A DNA stretch of 64,000 nt from Chryseolinea serpens (GCF_900129725.1 NZ_FQWQ01000001.1:992001-1056000); one strand, 5' to 3'. Counted from the first letter of the stretch, positions 16,959 through 26,657 are shown. Notes: generated by a model not told the origin, from the sequence alone. Made by a program: numbers and translations.

Positions 16959-19751
16959 ATGGCCGAATACAGCAAAGACGAGATCAAGCGCATAGAGGAA
17001 AAGTGGCGGATGAAGTGGCAGCAAAATGGCGTCTACAAAACTGATAATCACTCAGATAAGCCAAAATACTACGTGCTGGACATGTTTCCCTATCCCTCCG
17101 GGGCGGGGCTGCACGTGGGGCACCCGCTGGGCTACATCGCCTCCGATATCGTGACGCGCTACAAACGCCTGAAGGGCTTTAACGTGCTCCACCCCATGGG
17201 CTTCGACGCCTTCGGGCTTCCCGCCGAGCAATATGCCATCCAGACCGGCCAGCATCCGCGGGTGACCACGGAAAAGAATATGGCCACCTACGTGGCGCAG
17301 CTCAGCAAGATCGGCTTCGCCTTTGACTGGGACCGCAAAGTGGTGACCAGCGACCCCTCCTACTACAAATGGACACAGTGGATCTTCATGCAGTTGTTCA
17401 ACGCCTGGTATGACCGGACCGCGAACAACAAGGTGGGCAAGGCCCGTCCCATGACGGAGCTCGTGGCTGAACTGGAGAAGCACGGCAACAAGAACATTGT
17501 CGCCGTCTGCGATGATGAAACGCCAACGATCACCGCCGCGCAATGGACGGCGTTCAACGAAATTGAAAAGGAGAACTTCCTCCAAAAATACCGCATCGCC
17601 TACCTGGCCGAAACCATGGTGAACTGGTGCGCTGCCCTGGGCACCGTGTTGTCGAACGACGAAGTGAAAGACGGCGTGAGCGAACGCGGCGGCTACCCGG
17701 TGGAACGCATCAAGATGCTGCAGTGGAACATGCGCATTTCGGCCTACGCCGAAAGGTTGCTGACCGGCCTGGACACGATCGATTGGCCCGAGCCGATCAA
17801 GGAAATGCAACGCAACTGGATCGGCAAGTCGGTGGGTTGTGAACTGGATTTCAAGCTGGCCTCCGGCGACGATTCCATCCGCGTGTTCACCACGCGCATC
17901 GACACGATCTATGGTGTGACCTTCATGGTCATTGCCCCCGAACACGAATTGGTGGACAAGATCACCACCCCCGCCCAGCGCGAAGAAGTGACCCACTATG
18001 TGGAGGTGGCCAAGAACCGAAGCGAGCGCGAGCGCATGAGCGAAGTGAAACGCATCAGCGGCGCGTTCACCGGAGCGTATGTCATCAACCCGTTCAACCA
18101 CGAGAAGGTGCCCGTGTGGATCGCCGACTACGTGCTGGCCGGTTATGGCACCGGCGCCGTGATGGCCGTGCCCAGCAGCGACACACGCGACTATGCGTTT
18201 GCAAAACACTTCAACCTTCCCGTCGTCGACGTGCTGGAAGGCCCTACGAGCGATATCACCAAAGACAACTTCGAACCCAAGTCGGGCAAGATGATAAATT
18301 CCGGCTCGCTGAACGGCTTGCCGTGGCAGGACGCCATTGAAAAGGCGCTGCAACATGTGGAGACCTTGGGCATCGGTACACGCAAAGTGAACTACCGCAT
18401 GCGCGACGCCATCTTTGGCCGTCAGCGTTATTGGGGGGAGCCCTTCCCCGTGTATTTCGACAAAGGCATCCCCAAACTGGTGGACGAAAAAGATCTGCCC
18501 GTGACCCTGCCGGAGATCGACGCCTACAAGCCCACCGAAACCGGCGAGCCTCCCCTGGGCCGCGCCAAAGGCTGGAACTACAAAGGCCATCCCTACGAAC
18601 TGACCACCATGCCCGGCTGGGCTGGGTCGAGCTGGTACTGGTTCCGCTACATGGACCCGAAGAACGACAAGGTCTTCGCCAGCAAGGAAGCGCTCAATTA
18701 TTGGAAAGACGTCGACCTGTATATCGGCGGCTCGGAACACGCTACCGGCCACCTGTTGTACTCACGCTTCTGGTGCAAGGTGATGAAAGACCTGGGCTAT
18801 GTGTCGCCGGAGGAGCCGTTTAAGAAGCTGATCAACCAAGGTCATATTCAAGGTATTTCCAAACTGGCCTACCGGATCAATGGCACGAATAAGTTTGTGT
18901 CGTATAACCTGAGAAAACAATACGAAGTAACCCCCTTGCACGTGGACATCACCTTCGTGGATGGCGATGTGCTGGATGTGGAAAAATTCCGAAACTGGAG
19001 AGACGACCTGAAAAACATCGAGCTGATCCTGGAAGATGGCAAATACATCTGCGGGTCGGAAGTCGACAAGATGTCGAAGCGCTACTACAACGTGGTGAAC
19101 CCCGACGACATGGTGGAAAGCTATGGCGCCGACACGCTGCGTATGTACGAAATGTTCCTCGGCCCCCTGGAACTGTCCAAGCCCTGGAACACCAATGGCA
19201 TCGACGGCGTGTTCAAATTCCTGCGCCGCTTCTGGAACCTGTTCCACGACAACCAGGGCAACATCAACGTGAGTGATGCAGAGCCATCGCGCGAGGAGTT
19301 GAAAGTCTTGCATAAGACCTTGAAGAAGATTGCCTATGATATCGAGCATTTCTCGTTCAACACCTCCGTGAGCGAGTTCATGATCTGCAGCAACGAACTA
19401 AGCAGCATGAAGAGCAACAAACGCGCGATCCTCGAACCCCTGCTGATCACCCTGGCCCCCTTCGCCCCGCACATTGCGGATGAATTGTGGGAAAAGCTGG
19501 GACACAAAGAATCGATCCTTTATGCAAGTTTCCCGCAATACAACGAAGAATATTTAACGGAGAGCTCTTTTGAGTACCCGATCTCCATCAATGGCAAAGT
19601 GCGCGTGAAGATGAACTTTGCACTGGATATGCCGAAGGATGATATCGAGAAGCTGGTGATCGCTTCGGAGGTGGTGCAGAAATGGACCGAAGGGAAGGCA
19701 CCGAAGAAAGTGATTGTGGTGCCGGGGAGGATTGTGAATGTAGTGATATAA
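16959..19751 (+). CDS. leuS: Leucyl-tRNA synthetase
   Basis: The 930-residue class I aminoacyl-tRNA synthetase charges tRNA-Leu with leucine in the cytoplasm. The HIGH motif is HVGH at residues 52-55, preceded by [10 protein letters not shown]. The KMSKS motif is KMSKR at residues 704-708. The CP1 editing domain spans about residues 225-430, with the T-rich editing block ([16 protein letters not shown]) and [19 protein letters not shown]. The anticodon-binding domain follows at about 750-900 and the C-terminal domain ends GRIVNVVI. The length is normal for Bacteroidota. Codon use is GC-rich and strongly biased, typical of a highly expressed gene. A terminator lies at 19818. Confidence 0.98.
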   Translation: MAEYSKDEIKRIEEKWRMKWQQNGVYKTDNHSDKPKYYVLDMFPYPSGAGLHVGHPLGYIASDIVTRYKRLKGFNVLHPMGFDAFGLPAEQYAIQTGQHPRVTTEKNMATYVAQLSKIGFAFDWDRKVVTSDPSYYKWTQWIFMQLFNAWYDRTANNKVGKARPMTELVAELEKHGNKNIVAVCDDETPTITAAQWTAFNEIEKENFLQKYRIAYLAETMVNWCAALGTVLSNDEVKDGVSERGGYPVERIKMLQWNMRISAYAERLLTGLDTIDWPEPIKEMQRNWIGKSVGCELDFKLASGDDSIRVFTTRIDTIYGVTFMVIAPEHELVDKITTPAQREEVTHYVEVAKNRSERERMSEVKRISGAFTGAYVINPFNHEKVPVWIADYVLAGYGTGAVMAVPSSDTRDYAFAKHFNLPVVDVLEGPTSDITKDNFEPKSGKMINSGSLNGLPWQDAIEKALQHVETLGIGTRKVNYRMRDAIFGRQRYWGEPFPVYFDKGIPKLVDEKDLPVTLPEIDAYKPTETGEPPLGRAKGWNYKGHPYELTTMPGWAGSSWYWFRYMDPKNDKVFASKEALNYWKDVDLYIGGSEHATGHLLYSRFWCKVMKDLGYVSPEEPFKKLINQGHIQGISKLAYRINGTNKFVSYNLRKQYEVTPLHVDITFVDGDVLDVEKFRNWRDDLKNIELILEDGKYICGSEVDKMSKRYYNVVNPDDMVESYGADTLRMYEMFLGPLELSKPWNTNGIDGVFKFLRRFWNLFHDNQGNINVSDAEPSREELKVLHKTLKKIAYDIEHFSFNTSVSEFMICSNELSSMKSNKRAILEPLLITLAPFAPHIADELWEKLGHKESILYASFPQYNEEYLTESSFEYPISINGKVRVKMNFALDMPKDDIEKLVIASEVVQKWTEGKAPKKVIVVPGRIVNVVI

Positions 19752-19817
19752 ATCAGGAGCCAGGAGTTTGGATGGTGTGTTGGGGTTCATTTTTGTGATG
19801 GTGAAACTGGAATGTGA

Positions 19818-19860
19818 TGAGCACCCTTGGCGCGTTGGCGCGTTGGGGTGCTCATTTCTT
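19818..19860 (+). terminator. Terminator of leuS
   Basis: TGAGCACCC (19818-19826) pairs with GGGTGCTCA (19846-19854). The 19-nt loop contains two copies of GGCGCGTT, and a TTTCTT tail follows. It lies 66 bp after the leuS stop. Confidence 0.75.
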
Positions 19861-19874
19861 TTGTGTGGCGGGTT

Positions 19875-19905
19875 AAAAAAACTTGTTGGTGGGACACCAA
19901 CAAGT
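19875..19905 (-). terminator. Minus-strand terminator hairpin (copy a)
   Basis: On the minus strand ACTTGTTGGTGTCCCACCAACAAGT is followed by seven T. It is an inverted copy of the hairpins at 20110 and 20291 and would stop transcription arriving from the AhpD-like gene. Confidence 0.75.
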
Positions 19906-20109
19906 GGGCGTTTTGGGACTTCATGATGCACCCCTCATTTCGAGCGGTGAGTCCAAACTTGTGGTGATGAGCATCAACCTCGCGAATTCCTTGTCCTCCG
20001 TCATCCCCCTTTCACACAAAGTCGCAACAACCTCACCTTGCTATGACGCACAGCATCAGGGCTACTGGCCCCAAATGATGCTCCACATCATTAAAGTTTC
20101 CCCACACCC

Positions 20110-20142
20110 AACTTGTTGGTGTCCCCACCAACAAGTTTTTTT
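20110..20142 (+). terminator. Terminator hairpin (copy b)
   Basis: AACTTGTTGGTG pairs with CACCAACAAGTT around a 4-nt loop and is followed by a T-run. It is the plus-strand terminator of the first repeat copy. Confidence 0.75.
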
Positions 20143-20290
20143 GACCCAACACACAAACGAACCAGCACCACAACGCGCCCCACACCATGCATTCCTCACC
20201 TCCGGTGACCCGCTCACCTTGCTATGACGCACAGCATCAGGGCTACCGGCTACAAAATGATGCTCCACATCATTAATTTTCCCCACACCC

Positions 20291-20322
20291 AACTTGTTGG
20301 TGTCCCACCAACAAGTTTTTTT
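20291..20322 (+). terminator. Terminator hairpin (copy c)
   Basis: This is the same stem as copy b with a 3-nt loop, followed by a T-run. It belongs to the second repeat copy. No plus-strand gene lies just upstream, so it is a backup for leuS or a relic of the duplication. Confidence 0.75.
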
Positions 20323-20377
20323 GACCCATCACATAAACGAACCAGCACCCCAATGCGCCCCACCCCCACTGCCTTCC

Positions 20378-20812
20378 TCAACTCGGCCACAAATTGGTCG
20401 TCACCCCAATCCTATTCCAAGCATTCATCGTGACGATCGCCATCATGGCTTGCGTCACATATTTTTCTCCCAGCAATTTCACCGCGCGGTTGTAGACTTC
20501 ATCCGATACGCGGTTCGTGATGAACGTTACTTGTTCGGTGAGGGCGAGGATGGCTTGTTCGTCTTCGGTGAAGAAAGGGGTTTCATTCCAGGAGGTGATG
20601 TTATAGAGGCGTCGTTCGGTTTCGCCGTTGGCGCGGGCTTCCTCGGTGTGTTTGTCGATGCAATACGAACAGCCGTTGAGCTGGGATGTGCGGATCTTGA
20701 TGAGATCCTTGTGACGCACTGATAACTGCGTGGTGCTGAGGTACTTTTCCAGGGCGAGCATAGCTTTGAGCGCATCGGGATCGACATCCTGGAATTTTTT
20801 TCTAGGTTCCAT
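20378..20812 (-). CDS. AhpD-like carboxymuconolactone decarboxylase family protein
   Basis: The protein is 144 residues from the ATG at 20812 (an upstream GTG at 20842 would add ten residues). It carries the AhpD core: LIKIRTSQLNGCSYCIDKHTEEAR, with the redox Cys48-x-x-Cys51 pair and His55. Family members are alkylhydroperoxidases or peroxidase-like proteins that trimerise. The gene lies 81 bp downstream of a Crp/Fnr-type regulator on the same strand, a pairing often seen in Bacteroidota for oxidative-stress control. The 3' end sits in the 181-bp duplication. The electron donor is unknown. Confidence 0.9.
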   Translation of the reverse strand: MEPRKKFQDVDPDALKAMLALEKYLSTTQLSVRHKDLIKIRTSQLNGCSYCIDKHTEEARANGETERRLYNITSWNETPFFTEDEQAILALTEQVTFITNRVSDEVYNRAVKLLGEKYVTQAMMAIVTMNAWNRIGVTTNLWPS

Positions 20813-20893
20813 AAGCGTGACTTTGTTGTTTTTTGTTGACACAAAGTAACGGCGGCGGGTAGGAGAAATAACTTAATCTAGTTCAAGAACGAT

Positions 20894-21484
20894 TCACTCC
20901 TTCCGTTTTGCTCTGATCTTGCTGAGGAATTCGGGGGTGAAGCCCAGATAAGACGCAAGCATGTATTGCGGGACGCGTTGAACAAATTCAGGGAATAGGC
21001 GGCAGAATTGTCCATAGCGCTCCTCCCCTGACTGGTTGTAGATAAAATGAATCCGGGTGAGCGATGCGGAATAGGCGCGCTCGGCGATGAGGCGGAAATA
21101 GCGTTCTAAAGTTGGCACTTTTGCCAGCAGTTCTTCCAGGTCTGTTTTGGTGATGACCAGGAGTTGTGAGGGTTCTACGGCCTGGATGGTGAAGGTAGAG
21201 GGCCTTTGCAGTTCGAAGCTCATGTAGTCGGTCATCCACCAGTTGTCGATGGCGAATTGGATGATTTGTTCATTGCCTTCGTCGGTGTGGATGAAGAGGC
21301 GGAGGCAGCCTTTGGCAACGAAGTATTTTTCGTGACAGATTTCGCCGGCGCGGGACAGTATGGTTTTGTTGGGGATGGTTTTGGGTTGGATGAAGGTGGA
21401 GACGGTTTTGGTGTCTGCGTCGGTTAGGGGGACGAATTTTCGGATGTGTTGGATGAGGGAGTTCAGTTGAGGGGTGTGCTCCAT
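20894..21484 (-). CDS. Crp/Fnr family transcriptional regulator
   Basis: The protein is 196 residues from the ATG at 21484; a longer frame to 21550 adds a poorly conserved leader. Residues 20-125 form a cNMP-binding-like beta-barrel (ILSRAGEICHEKYFVAKGCLRLFIHTDEGNEQIIQFAIDNWW). The C-terminal part contains helix-turn-helix features (YMLASYLGFTPEFLSKIRAKRKE). It lacks the Fnr cysteine cluster, so direct oxygen sensing through an Fe-S cluster is unlikely. Many Bacteroidota relatives control a neighbouring AhpD or oxidoreductase gene, which fits the AhpD-like gene 81 bp downstream. The ligand is unknown. Confidence 0.9.
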   Translation of the reverse strand: MEHTPQLNSLIQHIRKFVPLTDADTKTVSTFIQPKTIPNKTILSRAGEICHEKYFVAKGCLRLFIHTDEGNEQIIQFAIDNWWMTDYMSFELQRPSTFTIQAVEPSQLLVITKTDLEELLAKVPTLERYFRLIAERAYSASLTRIHFIYNQSGEERYGQFCRLFPEFVQRVPQYMLASYLGFTPEFLSKIRAKRKE

Positions 21485-21552
21485 GATTTGTATTTGAGGT
21501 TTTAACCGCCTCACCGTCGCGAAGGCTTCGACGAGCGAAGAAAGGCACAAAG

Positions 21553-21645
21553 TGCCCTCCTTCGCTGAGGTTTCGGCGGGCGAGCAGCAAAGTTAACGCA
21601 AAGTTTGCTTTGCGCTAGCCCGCCGAAGCTTCAGCGAAGGAGGGC
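21553..21645. repeat. Inverted pair of a dispersed GC-rich element
   Basis: GCCCTCCTTCGCTGAGG... at 21553 is the reverse complement, with 26 of 28 matches, of GCCCGCCGAAGCTTCAGCG... at 21618-21645. A GGGCC-TTC-GGCCC stem with six T follows at 21642-21662. Related copies lie at 34067-34093 and 40820-40848. Confidence 0.75.
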
Positions 21646-21669
21646 CTTCGGCCCGGTTTTTTGGTCGGC

Positions 21670-22116
21670 CTACTTTTTTGTGGATTTCAACATGCGCGCC
21701 TGCATCTCCTCCACCGACAATTCTTCAAGCACTTGGGCGAGCCACCACGTGTTTCCCTGTGGATCTTTTATGCCGCCTTCGCGGTAGCCATAGAAACGGT
21801 CGGCGGGTTCCATCAGGGGGGTGGCTCCGGCGGCGAGGGCCCTTTGGAAGACGGCGTCTACCTCGTGTACGAAGACGTAGTTGGCTCCCGGGGTAGCGGG
21901 CCATTCGGGACGGGCGCGGCCCATCATGATGACGGTTTCGCCGAGGCTCACTTCGCCGTGCTGGACGAAACCATTCTCTTGTTTCAATTCTTCTTTGACG
22001 CGGGCCCCGAAGACGGCTTGCAGAAACTGCACTTCCGACTCGACGCTTTCCACCATCAGGTAAAGGCACACGTTGCTATAGCCTGCGGGCGCGGGGGTTT
22101 CTCTTTTCTTTTCCAT
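21670..22116 (-). CDS. VOC family protein (PhnB-like)
   Basis: The 148-residue protein has the VOC fold: YLMVESVESEVQFLQAVFGARVKEE in the first half, and RFYGYREGGIKDPQGNTWWLAQ in the second, which is the PhnB-like signature. Candidate metal-ligand positions are His41 in NGFVQHGEVSL and the late Glu/Gln residues. The substrate is unknown. It lies 85 bp downstream of an AraC regulator on the same strand, so it may be its target. Confidence 0.88.
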   Translation of the reverse strand: MEKKRETPAPAGYSNVCLYLMVESVESEVQFLQAVFGARVKEELKQENGFVQHGEVSLGETVIMMGRARPEWPATPGANYVFVHEVDAVFQRALAAGATPLMEPADRFYGYREGGIKDPQGNTWWLAQVLEELSVEEMQARMLKSTKK

Positions 22117-22201
22117 AGTGATTTGTGATTTAGTATGGAAGCAAAGTAAACAGGGGGACCGGCGGGAAAATTGTACAAACCGGACATGCTGAAGACAGTG
22201 G

Positions 22202-22984
22202 TCAGGCGCTCAGCTTTATAAAGTTGTCGGCGGCGTGACGATCGTTGAGGTTGAAATATTGCTTTGGACTGAGACCGGAGAATGCTTTGAAGTCGCGGAT
22301 GAAGTGCGACTGGTCGTAGTACCCTGCCTCCAATGCCAACGCGGTGAGGTTGTCGAAGTCTTTACCTTTTCGGAGCGACAGGCAGGAGTGAAACCGGATG
22401 AGTCTTGAGAACGCTTTGGGTGACGTGCCAACGGCGCTGATGAATTTGCGATCGAAGTGGCGCCCGGAAATGCCAAGGTCGCTCACCAGGGCGTCGATGG
22501 CTGTGGCGCCCTTGTAGCGGACGATGTGCTGAACGCATTGAAATAATCCGTTGGCTTCTCGTTGGCGTGATTTCAGTTTTCGCAGCAAGTACCGCGACAA
22601 GGCGGCGATGCGGGCATCGTGGTGCGCGGCATTCGCGATCTCGTCCTTTAGCGATATTCCGTCGCTTCCCAGGAAGTCCGCGATCGCTACCGTGGTGTTG
22701 GTCAGGGCCTGGGGCGATTCGTGGAAGAGGAACGGGAGGGCGTAGGGATATAAGAACGCGCCCATCATGCCCAGCTTGCCGGGCATGGCGAAGTCGCGGT
22801 GGTGGTGGGTGATGCCACTCACCAGGCCGGCATTGTAGTGATAAAAGAACACCAGGCCGGGAGCGCTTTCCGCAAAGAGCCTGTAGGTGACGGGAGCCGT
22901 GGGGACATCGTCGGATTCTATGCTCCAGAAATAACGGACCAGGTCCGAAAGCGCGGGTGGAGGCAATGTTTCCCTGTAGAGCAT
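22202..22984 (-). CDS. AraC family transcriptional regulator
   Basis: The protein is 260 residues from the ATG at 22984 (a GTG at 23017 is a weak alternative). The C-terminal part carries two helix-turn-helix motifs of the AraC family: IDALVSDLGISGRHFDRKF and DNLTALALEAGYYDQSHFIRDFKAFSGLSPKQYF. The N-terminal half (about residues 1-150) looks like a ligand- or dimer-forming beta domain (EYFWSIESDD, LVSGITHHHRDFAMPGK). No ligand can be named. The PhnB-like VOC gene follows 85 bp downstream; autoregulation would be typical. Confidence 0.9.
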   Translation of the reverse strand: MLYRETLPPPALSDLVRYFWSIESDDVPTAPVTYRLFAESAPGLVFFYHYNAGLVSGITHHHRDFAMPGKLGMMGAFLYPYALPFLFHESPQALTNTTVAIADFLGSDGISLKDEIANAAHHDARIAALSRYLLRKLKSRQREANGLFQCVQHIVRYKGATAIDALVSDLGISGRHFDRKFISAVGTSPKAFSRLIRFHSCLSLRKGKDFDNLTALALEAGYYDQSHFIRDFKAFSGLSPKQYFNLNDRHAADNFIKLSA

Positions 22985-23086
22985 GAGCGAAGATACAAAT
23001 TCGGTTTGAGTTGCCACCCCATCACAAGAATCCGTTAGGATGAGGTTGGATCTTTCTTTTTATCTTTCGTATAAACCCCAGCGCTT

Positions 23087-25075
23087 ATGAAATGTGTAAC
23101 CCTGTTCGTGGTGTTCAGCCTCTCTTTGGTTTGCCACGCGCACGCCCAATCCGACACTTTGCAATGGACCATCTTGATGGGTGGACAAAAATCCGGTCAT
23201 TTCAAACATCTCAAAAATGCCGACGGCTCCTTCACCGAATGGTTCCAATTCAACGACCGCGGCCGGGGCGACAGCACAGTGATCCACTATCGCCTGAACG
23301 ACCGGGGCTACATGACCTGGATGGATGCCAAAGGTGTGGACTACTTCAAGAAACCCATCTTCGAAACCTTCAACATTCAAAACGGTATAGCCGCCTGGGA
23401 AAACCCCGTGGAAAAAGAACAGCGAAAAATACAGGGCGACATAGTGTATATCCCCTTGAAGATGCGCGGCGGCGTTTCTTATGCCTACTTTTTTCAGACC
23501 CCCGATCACAGCGTGAACTTACTACCCGCGGGCCGCGAGAAATTGACTGCACTGCAGGAACATACATTGAAAGATGGCCGGAAGATGAGCCTTGTATCAC
23601 TGTCGGGAACCGGCCTCACGCCGCAGTATGTCTGGCTCGACAGCCAGCGCAATTTTTTTGCCCTTCCCAGCGATTGGTTTGCCATCGTTCCCAAGGGCGA
23701 TGAAGGCCTTAATGAAGAACTGCTCGTCGTGCAGAAAGGCGTTGAACAAAATTATTACAAAGACCTGAAAACAAAGCTCGCCAGGAAAGTCTCGGGTGGC
23801 CTGGCCGTTACCCATGCTACTTTGTTTAACCCCAAAAGCGGTACCGCCCAACCTAATTCAACCATCCTGATCGAGAACGGCACCATCACCCAGGTGGGTC
23901 CCGGCATGAGTGTGACGGTGCCCCAAGGTTTTCAAGTGGTGGACGTCCAGGGGAAATTTGTGATGCCCGGCCTCTGGGACATGCATGTGCACTACAGTCA
24001 GGGTACCGACGGGCTGCTGCACCTCGGCAATGGTATCACCAACGTGCGCGACATGGGCAACAGCGAGAGCTTGCTGGACGAGAAGAAACAAATTGACGAG
24101 GGGCTGGTCCTTGGCCCCCGCATACAAGCCCTATGCGGCTTCATTGACGGTGCCGGACCCTATGCCGGGCCCACGGGCGCGCGGATCAACAGCGTGGAGG
24201 AAGGGATCGCTGCCGTCAAGAAATACAAGACGATGGGCTACACGCAGATCAAGCTCTACAGCTCCCTGAAACCCGAATGGGTGAAGCCCATTGCTGCGGA
24301 AGCGCACCGGAATGGCCTGCGCGTGAGCGGCCACATTCCCGCCCACATGCTGGCCAGCGAAGCCATCGACGCGGGCTATGACGAGATCCAGCACATGAAC
24401 ATGGTGTTCCTCAACTTCCTGGGCAAAGACCTGGACACGCGCACCCCCGTGCGCTTTCATGCGGTGGCACAAAACGCCGCGTCACTCGACCTGACCAGCG
24501 CGCCGGTGCAAGCTTTTATCAAACAACTGGTGGCCAGGAAAACGGTTATCGATCCCACCATCAGTTTTTTTGAAACGATGTTCATCCCGACCAAAGGAAA
24601 GCCCGTGCCGACCATGGCGGCGGTTGTCGATCGCCTGCCGCTGGACTTGCAACGCGAGTATAAATCCGGTGGAGCGCTCGAAGTGCCTGCGGGCATGGAG
24701 GACACCTATGCCAGGTCTTTTCAAAACATGCTCAGGATGGTGAAAGTGCTCCACGACAACGGGGTGGTTATCGTACCGGGTACGGACGATACGCCGGGAT
24801 TTGTATTGCACAAGGAACTTGAAAACTATGTTCGCGCGGGCATCCCCAACGCCGCGGTGTTAAAGATCGCCACCCTGCAATCGGCCATGGTGGCCGGCAA
24901 AGAAAAAAACTACGGAACCCTTGAACCCGGCAAAGCCGCCGACATCATTGTGATCGACGGCAACCCGCTGACCAACATCAGCGATGTCCGCAAAGTTGAA
25001 ACGGTGATCAAAGGGCAAGAGATCTATCAAACTAAGGATCTGCTTAACGCTGTTTCTATACGGTATTTTAAGTAA
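23087..25075 (+). CDS. Secreted amidohydrolase family protein
   Basis: The 662-residue protein has a signal peptide (residues 1-20, cut near AHAQ). Residues 25-230 are an extra N-terminal domain of unknown function. From about residue 245 it is an amidohydrolase-superfamily enzyme: GKFVMPGLWDMHVHY (His300/His302 metal ligands), VSGHIPAHMLASEA, GYDEIQHMN and VIVPGTDDTP. It ends with the standard GTLEPGKAADIIVIDGNPLTNI block. Such secreted enzymes typically hydrolyse cyclic amides, imides or short peptides; the substrate cannot be predicted. The exact metal ligands are inferred from family patterns. Confidence 0.92.
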   Translation: MKCVTLFVVFSLSLVCHAHAQSDTLQWTILMGGQKSGHFKHLKNADGSFTEWFQFNDRGRGDSTVIHYRLNDRGYMTWMDAKGVDYFKKPIFETFNIQNGIAAWENPVEKEQRKIQGDIVYIPLKMRGGVSYAYFFQTPDHSVNLLPAGREKLTALQEHTLKDGRKMSLVSLSGTGLTPQYVWLDSQRNFFALPSDWFAIVPKGDEGLNEELLVVQKGVEQNYYKDLKTKLARKVSGGLAVTHATLFNPKSGTAQPNSTILIENGTITQVGPGMSVTVPQGFQVVDVQGKFVMPGLWDMHVHYSQGTDGLLHLGNGITNVRDMGNSESLLDEKKQIDEGLVLGPRIQALCGFIDGAGPYAGPTGARINSVEEGIAAVKKYKTMGYTQIKLYSSLKPEWVKPIAAEAHRNGLRVSGHIPAHMLASEAIDAGYDEIQHMNMVFLNFLGKDLDTRTPVRFHAVAQNAASLDLTSAPVQAFIKQLVARKTVIDPTISFFETMFIPTKGKPVPTMAAVVDRLPLDLQREYKSGGALEVPAGMEDTYARSFQNMLRMVKVLHDNGVVIVPGTDDTPGFVLHKELENYVRAGIPNAAVLKIATLQSAMVAGKEKNYGTLEPGKAADIIVIDGNPLTNISDVRKVETVIKGQEIYQTKDLLNAVSIRYFK

Positions 25076-25106
25076 GCCTATGATGACTACGACGGCCTGG
25101 ACGCCG

Positions 25107-25137
25107 TTTGGTCGACATGGGATATCCTTTATCTTTG
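25107..25137 (+). promoter_or_regulatory. Bacteroidota sigma-A-type promoter
   Basis: TTTG (25107-25110) and TATCTTTG (25130-25137) are separated by exactly 19 bp, the preferred spacing. The predicted start near 25143 puts the ATG at 25153 downstream, and excludes the alternative ATG at 25108. Confidence 0.75.
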
Positions 25138-25152
25138 GGTAAATCAAAATCT

Positions 25153-25854
25153 ATGCGTTATCCGTTAATCGTTGTCCTGTTGGTTACCCTATCGTTTATC
25201 GCCAAGGGGCAATATTCCGACATAGAAGAAACAGACACTGAAGAAATCGACATCGAAGAAACCGACACAAGACCTGTTTTCACGCCGGGGCTATACCTCA
25301 ACTTTTACAACTTCATTGAAAACGATCCGATTTTACCGGAAGATATCATCACGGATATACCCCGACAGCGTGATTTTTACATTCAATTGTTTAGAGCGAA
25401 TGCCATCGATGTGGCCTTGAGCGACTCTATGCTTCATCTCCGTCCGGACGACGTTTGGGGGTACTCCGACGGTCGTGGCATTTTCATAAACCGGAGCAAA
25501 TTCCCAACGAACGTTCTTGTCGGGGCGGATGTGAGTGAAAATCCCTTTGCGCAGATCAATATCATGGGGACGCTGTGCCTGGTATACTACCTGAAGACTC
25601 ACTCTTCTTCGGCGTTGACAGGGAACCGAGTCATGGTGCGCGCCAACGACGTCCGGCAAAGTGCTGCGAAATTTATTCTGAACACCAAAGACGGTTCGTT
25701 CCACAACGCCACGCTATCCCAACTCGAACAAATGATCGCGGACGATCCGGCGCTACTGAAAGAGTTTAATGCTTACCGGGGGAAAAGGAGCATCAAATTC
25801 TATGTCTTTCTAAAAAAATATAACGAGAAACATCCTGCCGCACTGGGATATTGA
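25153..25854 (+). CDS. Secreted protein of unknown function
   Basis: Start 25153 is set by the promoter just upstream. The 233-residue product has a signal peptide (MRYPLIVVLLVTLSFIAKGQ) followed by an acidic, Thr/Asp/Glu repeat (EETDTEEIDIEETDT). A structured part follows with GRGIFINRSKFPTNVLVGAD and a helix-like C-terminus (EFNAYRGKRSIKFYVFLKKYNEKH). No catalytic motif or known family was recognised. It stands alone between the amidohydrolase and a convergent VOC gene. Confidence 0.6.
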   Translation: MRYPLIVVLLVTLSFIAKGQYSDIEETDTEEIDIEETDTRPVFTPGLYLNFYNFIENDPILPEDIITDIPRQRDFYIQLFRANAIDVALSDSMLHLRPDDVWGYSDGRGIFINRSKFPTNVLVGADVSENPFAQINIMGTLCLVYYLKTHSSSALTGNRVMVRANDVRQSAAKFILNTKDGSFHNATLSQLEQMIADDPALLKEFNAYRGKRSIKFYVFLKKYNEKHPAALGY

Positions 25855-25885
25855 GCAGGCTCAATGAAATCTTCCTTGGCGAAAC

Positions 25886-26260
25886 TTATTCTCCTTGCTG
25901 ATACACTCCGAACACATTCCCATAGGGATCGCTGAAGCGTGCCGTGACCTCCGGTGCGTCGCCTCCAATGGGTTGCACGATGGCCCCACCGTTGGCCAGG
26001 ATGAGTTCAATGGTGGCATGAATGTCGTCTACCATGATGTAGGTGAGCACACCTACGGTGGTTGATGGCGGCCGGTTCAGTACCCAGGCACCACTCACCT
26101 CGCCGACGCCATCGTCGAAGGCCGTGACGCCGTCGGTGCGGTGGCGGATGTTCCAGCCGAAAGCGGCTTTGTAAAAGTCGGCCGATTTTTTGATGTCTGC
26201 GGCCGGAATTTGGAGGTAGCAGATCTTGCCGTTGCCTAAGGTGGGTTCTTTGGATTGCAT
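25886..26260 (-). CDS. VOC family protein
   Basis: The protein is 124 residues from the ATG at 26260; the longer open frame to 26332 adds a non-conserved leader. It contains YLQIPAADIKKSADFYKAAFGWNIR, then a variable segment, and FSDPYGNVFGVYQQG at the C-terminus, as in CFP-30B-like VOC proteins. The reaction is unknown. It is convergent with the secreted protein gene and divergent from the lipoprotein gene, so it has its own promoter. Confidence 0.88.
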   Translation of the reverse strand: MQSKEPTLGNGKICYLQIPAADIKKSADFYKAAFGWNIRHRTDGVTAFDDGVGEVSGAWVLNRPPSTTVGVLTYIMVDDIHATIELILANGGAIVQPIGGDAPEVTARFSDPYGNVFGVYQQGE

Positions 26261-26657
26261 AGATGAAGATACGGATTTTCGTACTTTGACCGCAAGCAGG
26301 ATCGATGGGATGTGGTACACACGGATCCACATGGTCCACTCCAGACTTTGATGACACTGCTGGACAGTTGGCTTGTTGCGGTCCCATCAAAGAGGCAGGT
26401 CGTCGGGCTTGGGGGGTGGGTCTGTCATAGCGCACAAGACATGGCCAGCAGGCCTCTCCCCGGTCGTCTCCACTGTCCACCGGGGCCATAAAAATCAAAA
26501 ATGGTTTACAACCTTACGTCTGTAGGCACCGCTCCTACTCTTTCCGGGTTCGTTAGCTCCATTCTGCGAGTTTTACCTCGAATTATAAACCATCCTAAAC
26601 CTGTAAAAACCGATCCCTCCGAGATCAAAACCCAAGTTACCCTTCAGAAACATCTCT
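26261..26657. other. Divergent intergenic region, no recognised gene
   Basis: This 397-bp stretch presumably contains the promoters of the VOC gene and of the lipoprotein gene at 26658. Frames across 26007-26498 are shadows of the VOC gene. I saw no convincing promoter box, repeat or RNA motif. Confidence 0.4.

Larger units (their letters stand above)
20032..20393. repeat. 181-bp tandem duplication carrying terminators
   Basis: The stretch beginning CTCACCTTGCTATGACGCAC at 20032 is repeated with the same order of blocks from 20213. Each copy holds a GATGCTCCACATCATT segment, a terminator hairpin and a segment ending near CCAGCACC. The second copy runs into the 3' end of the AhpD-like gene, whose TCA (stop) lies at 20378-20380. 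Confidence 0.8.

Noticed and set aside
17052-18752. 566-codon frame opposite leuS
   Set aside because: A long antisense frame caused by GC-rich codon bias in leuS; it has no domain pattern.
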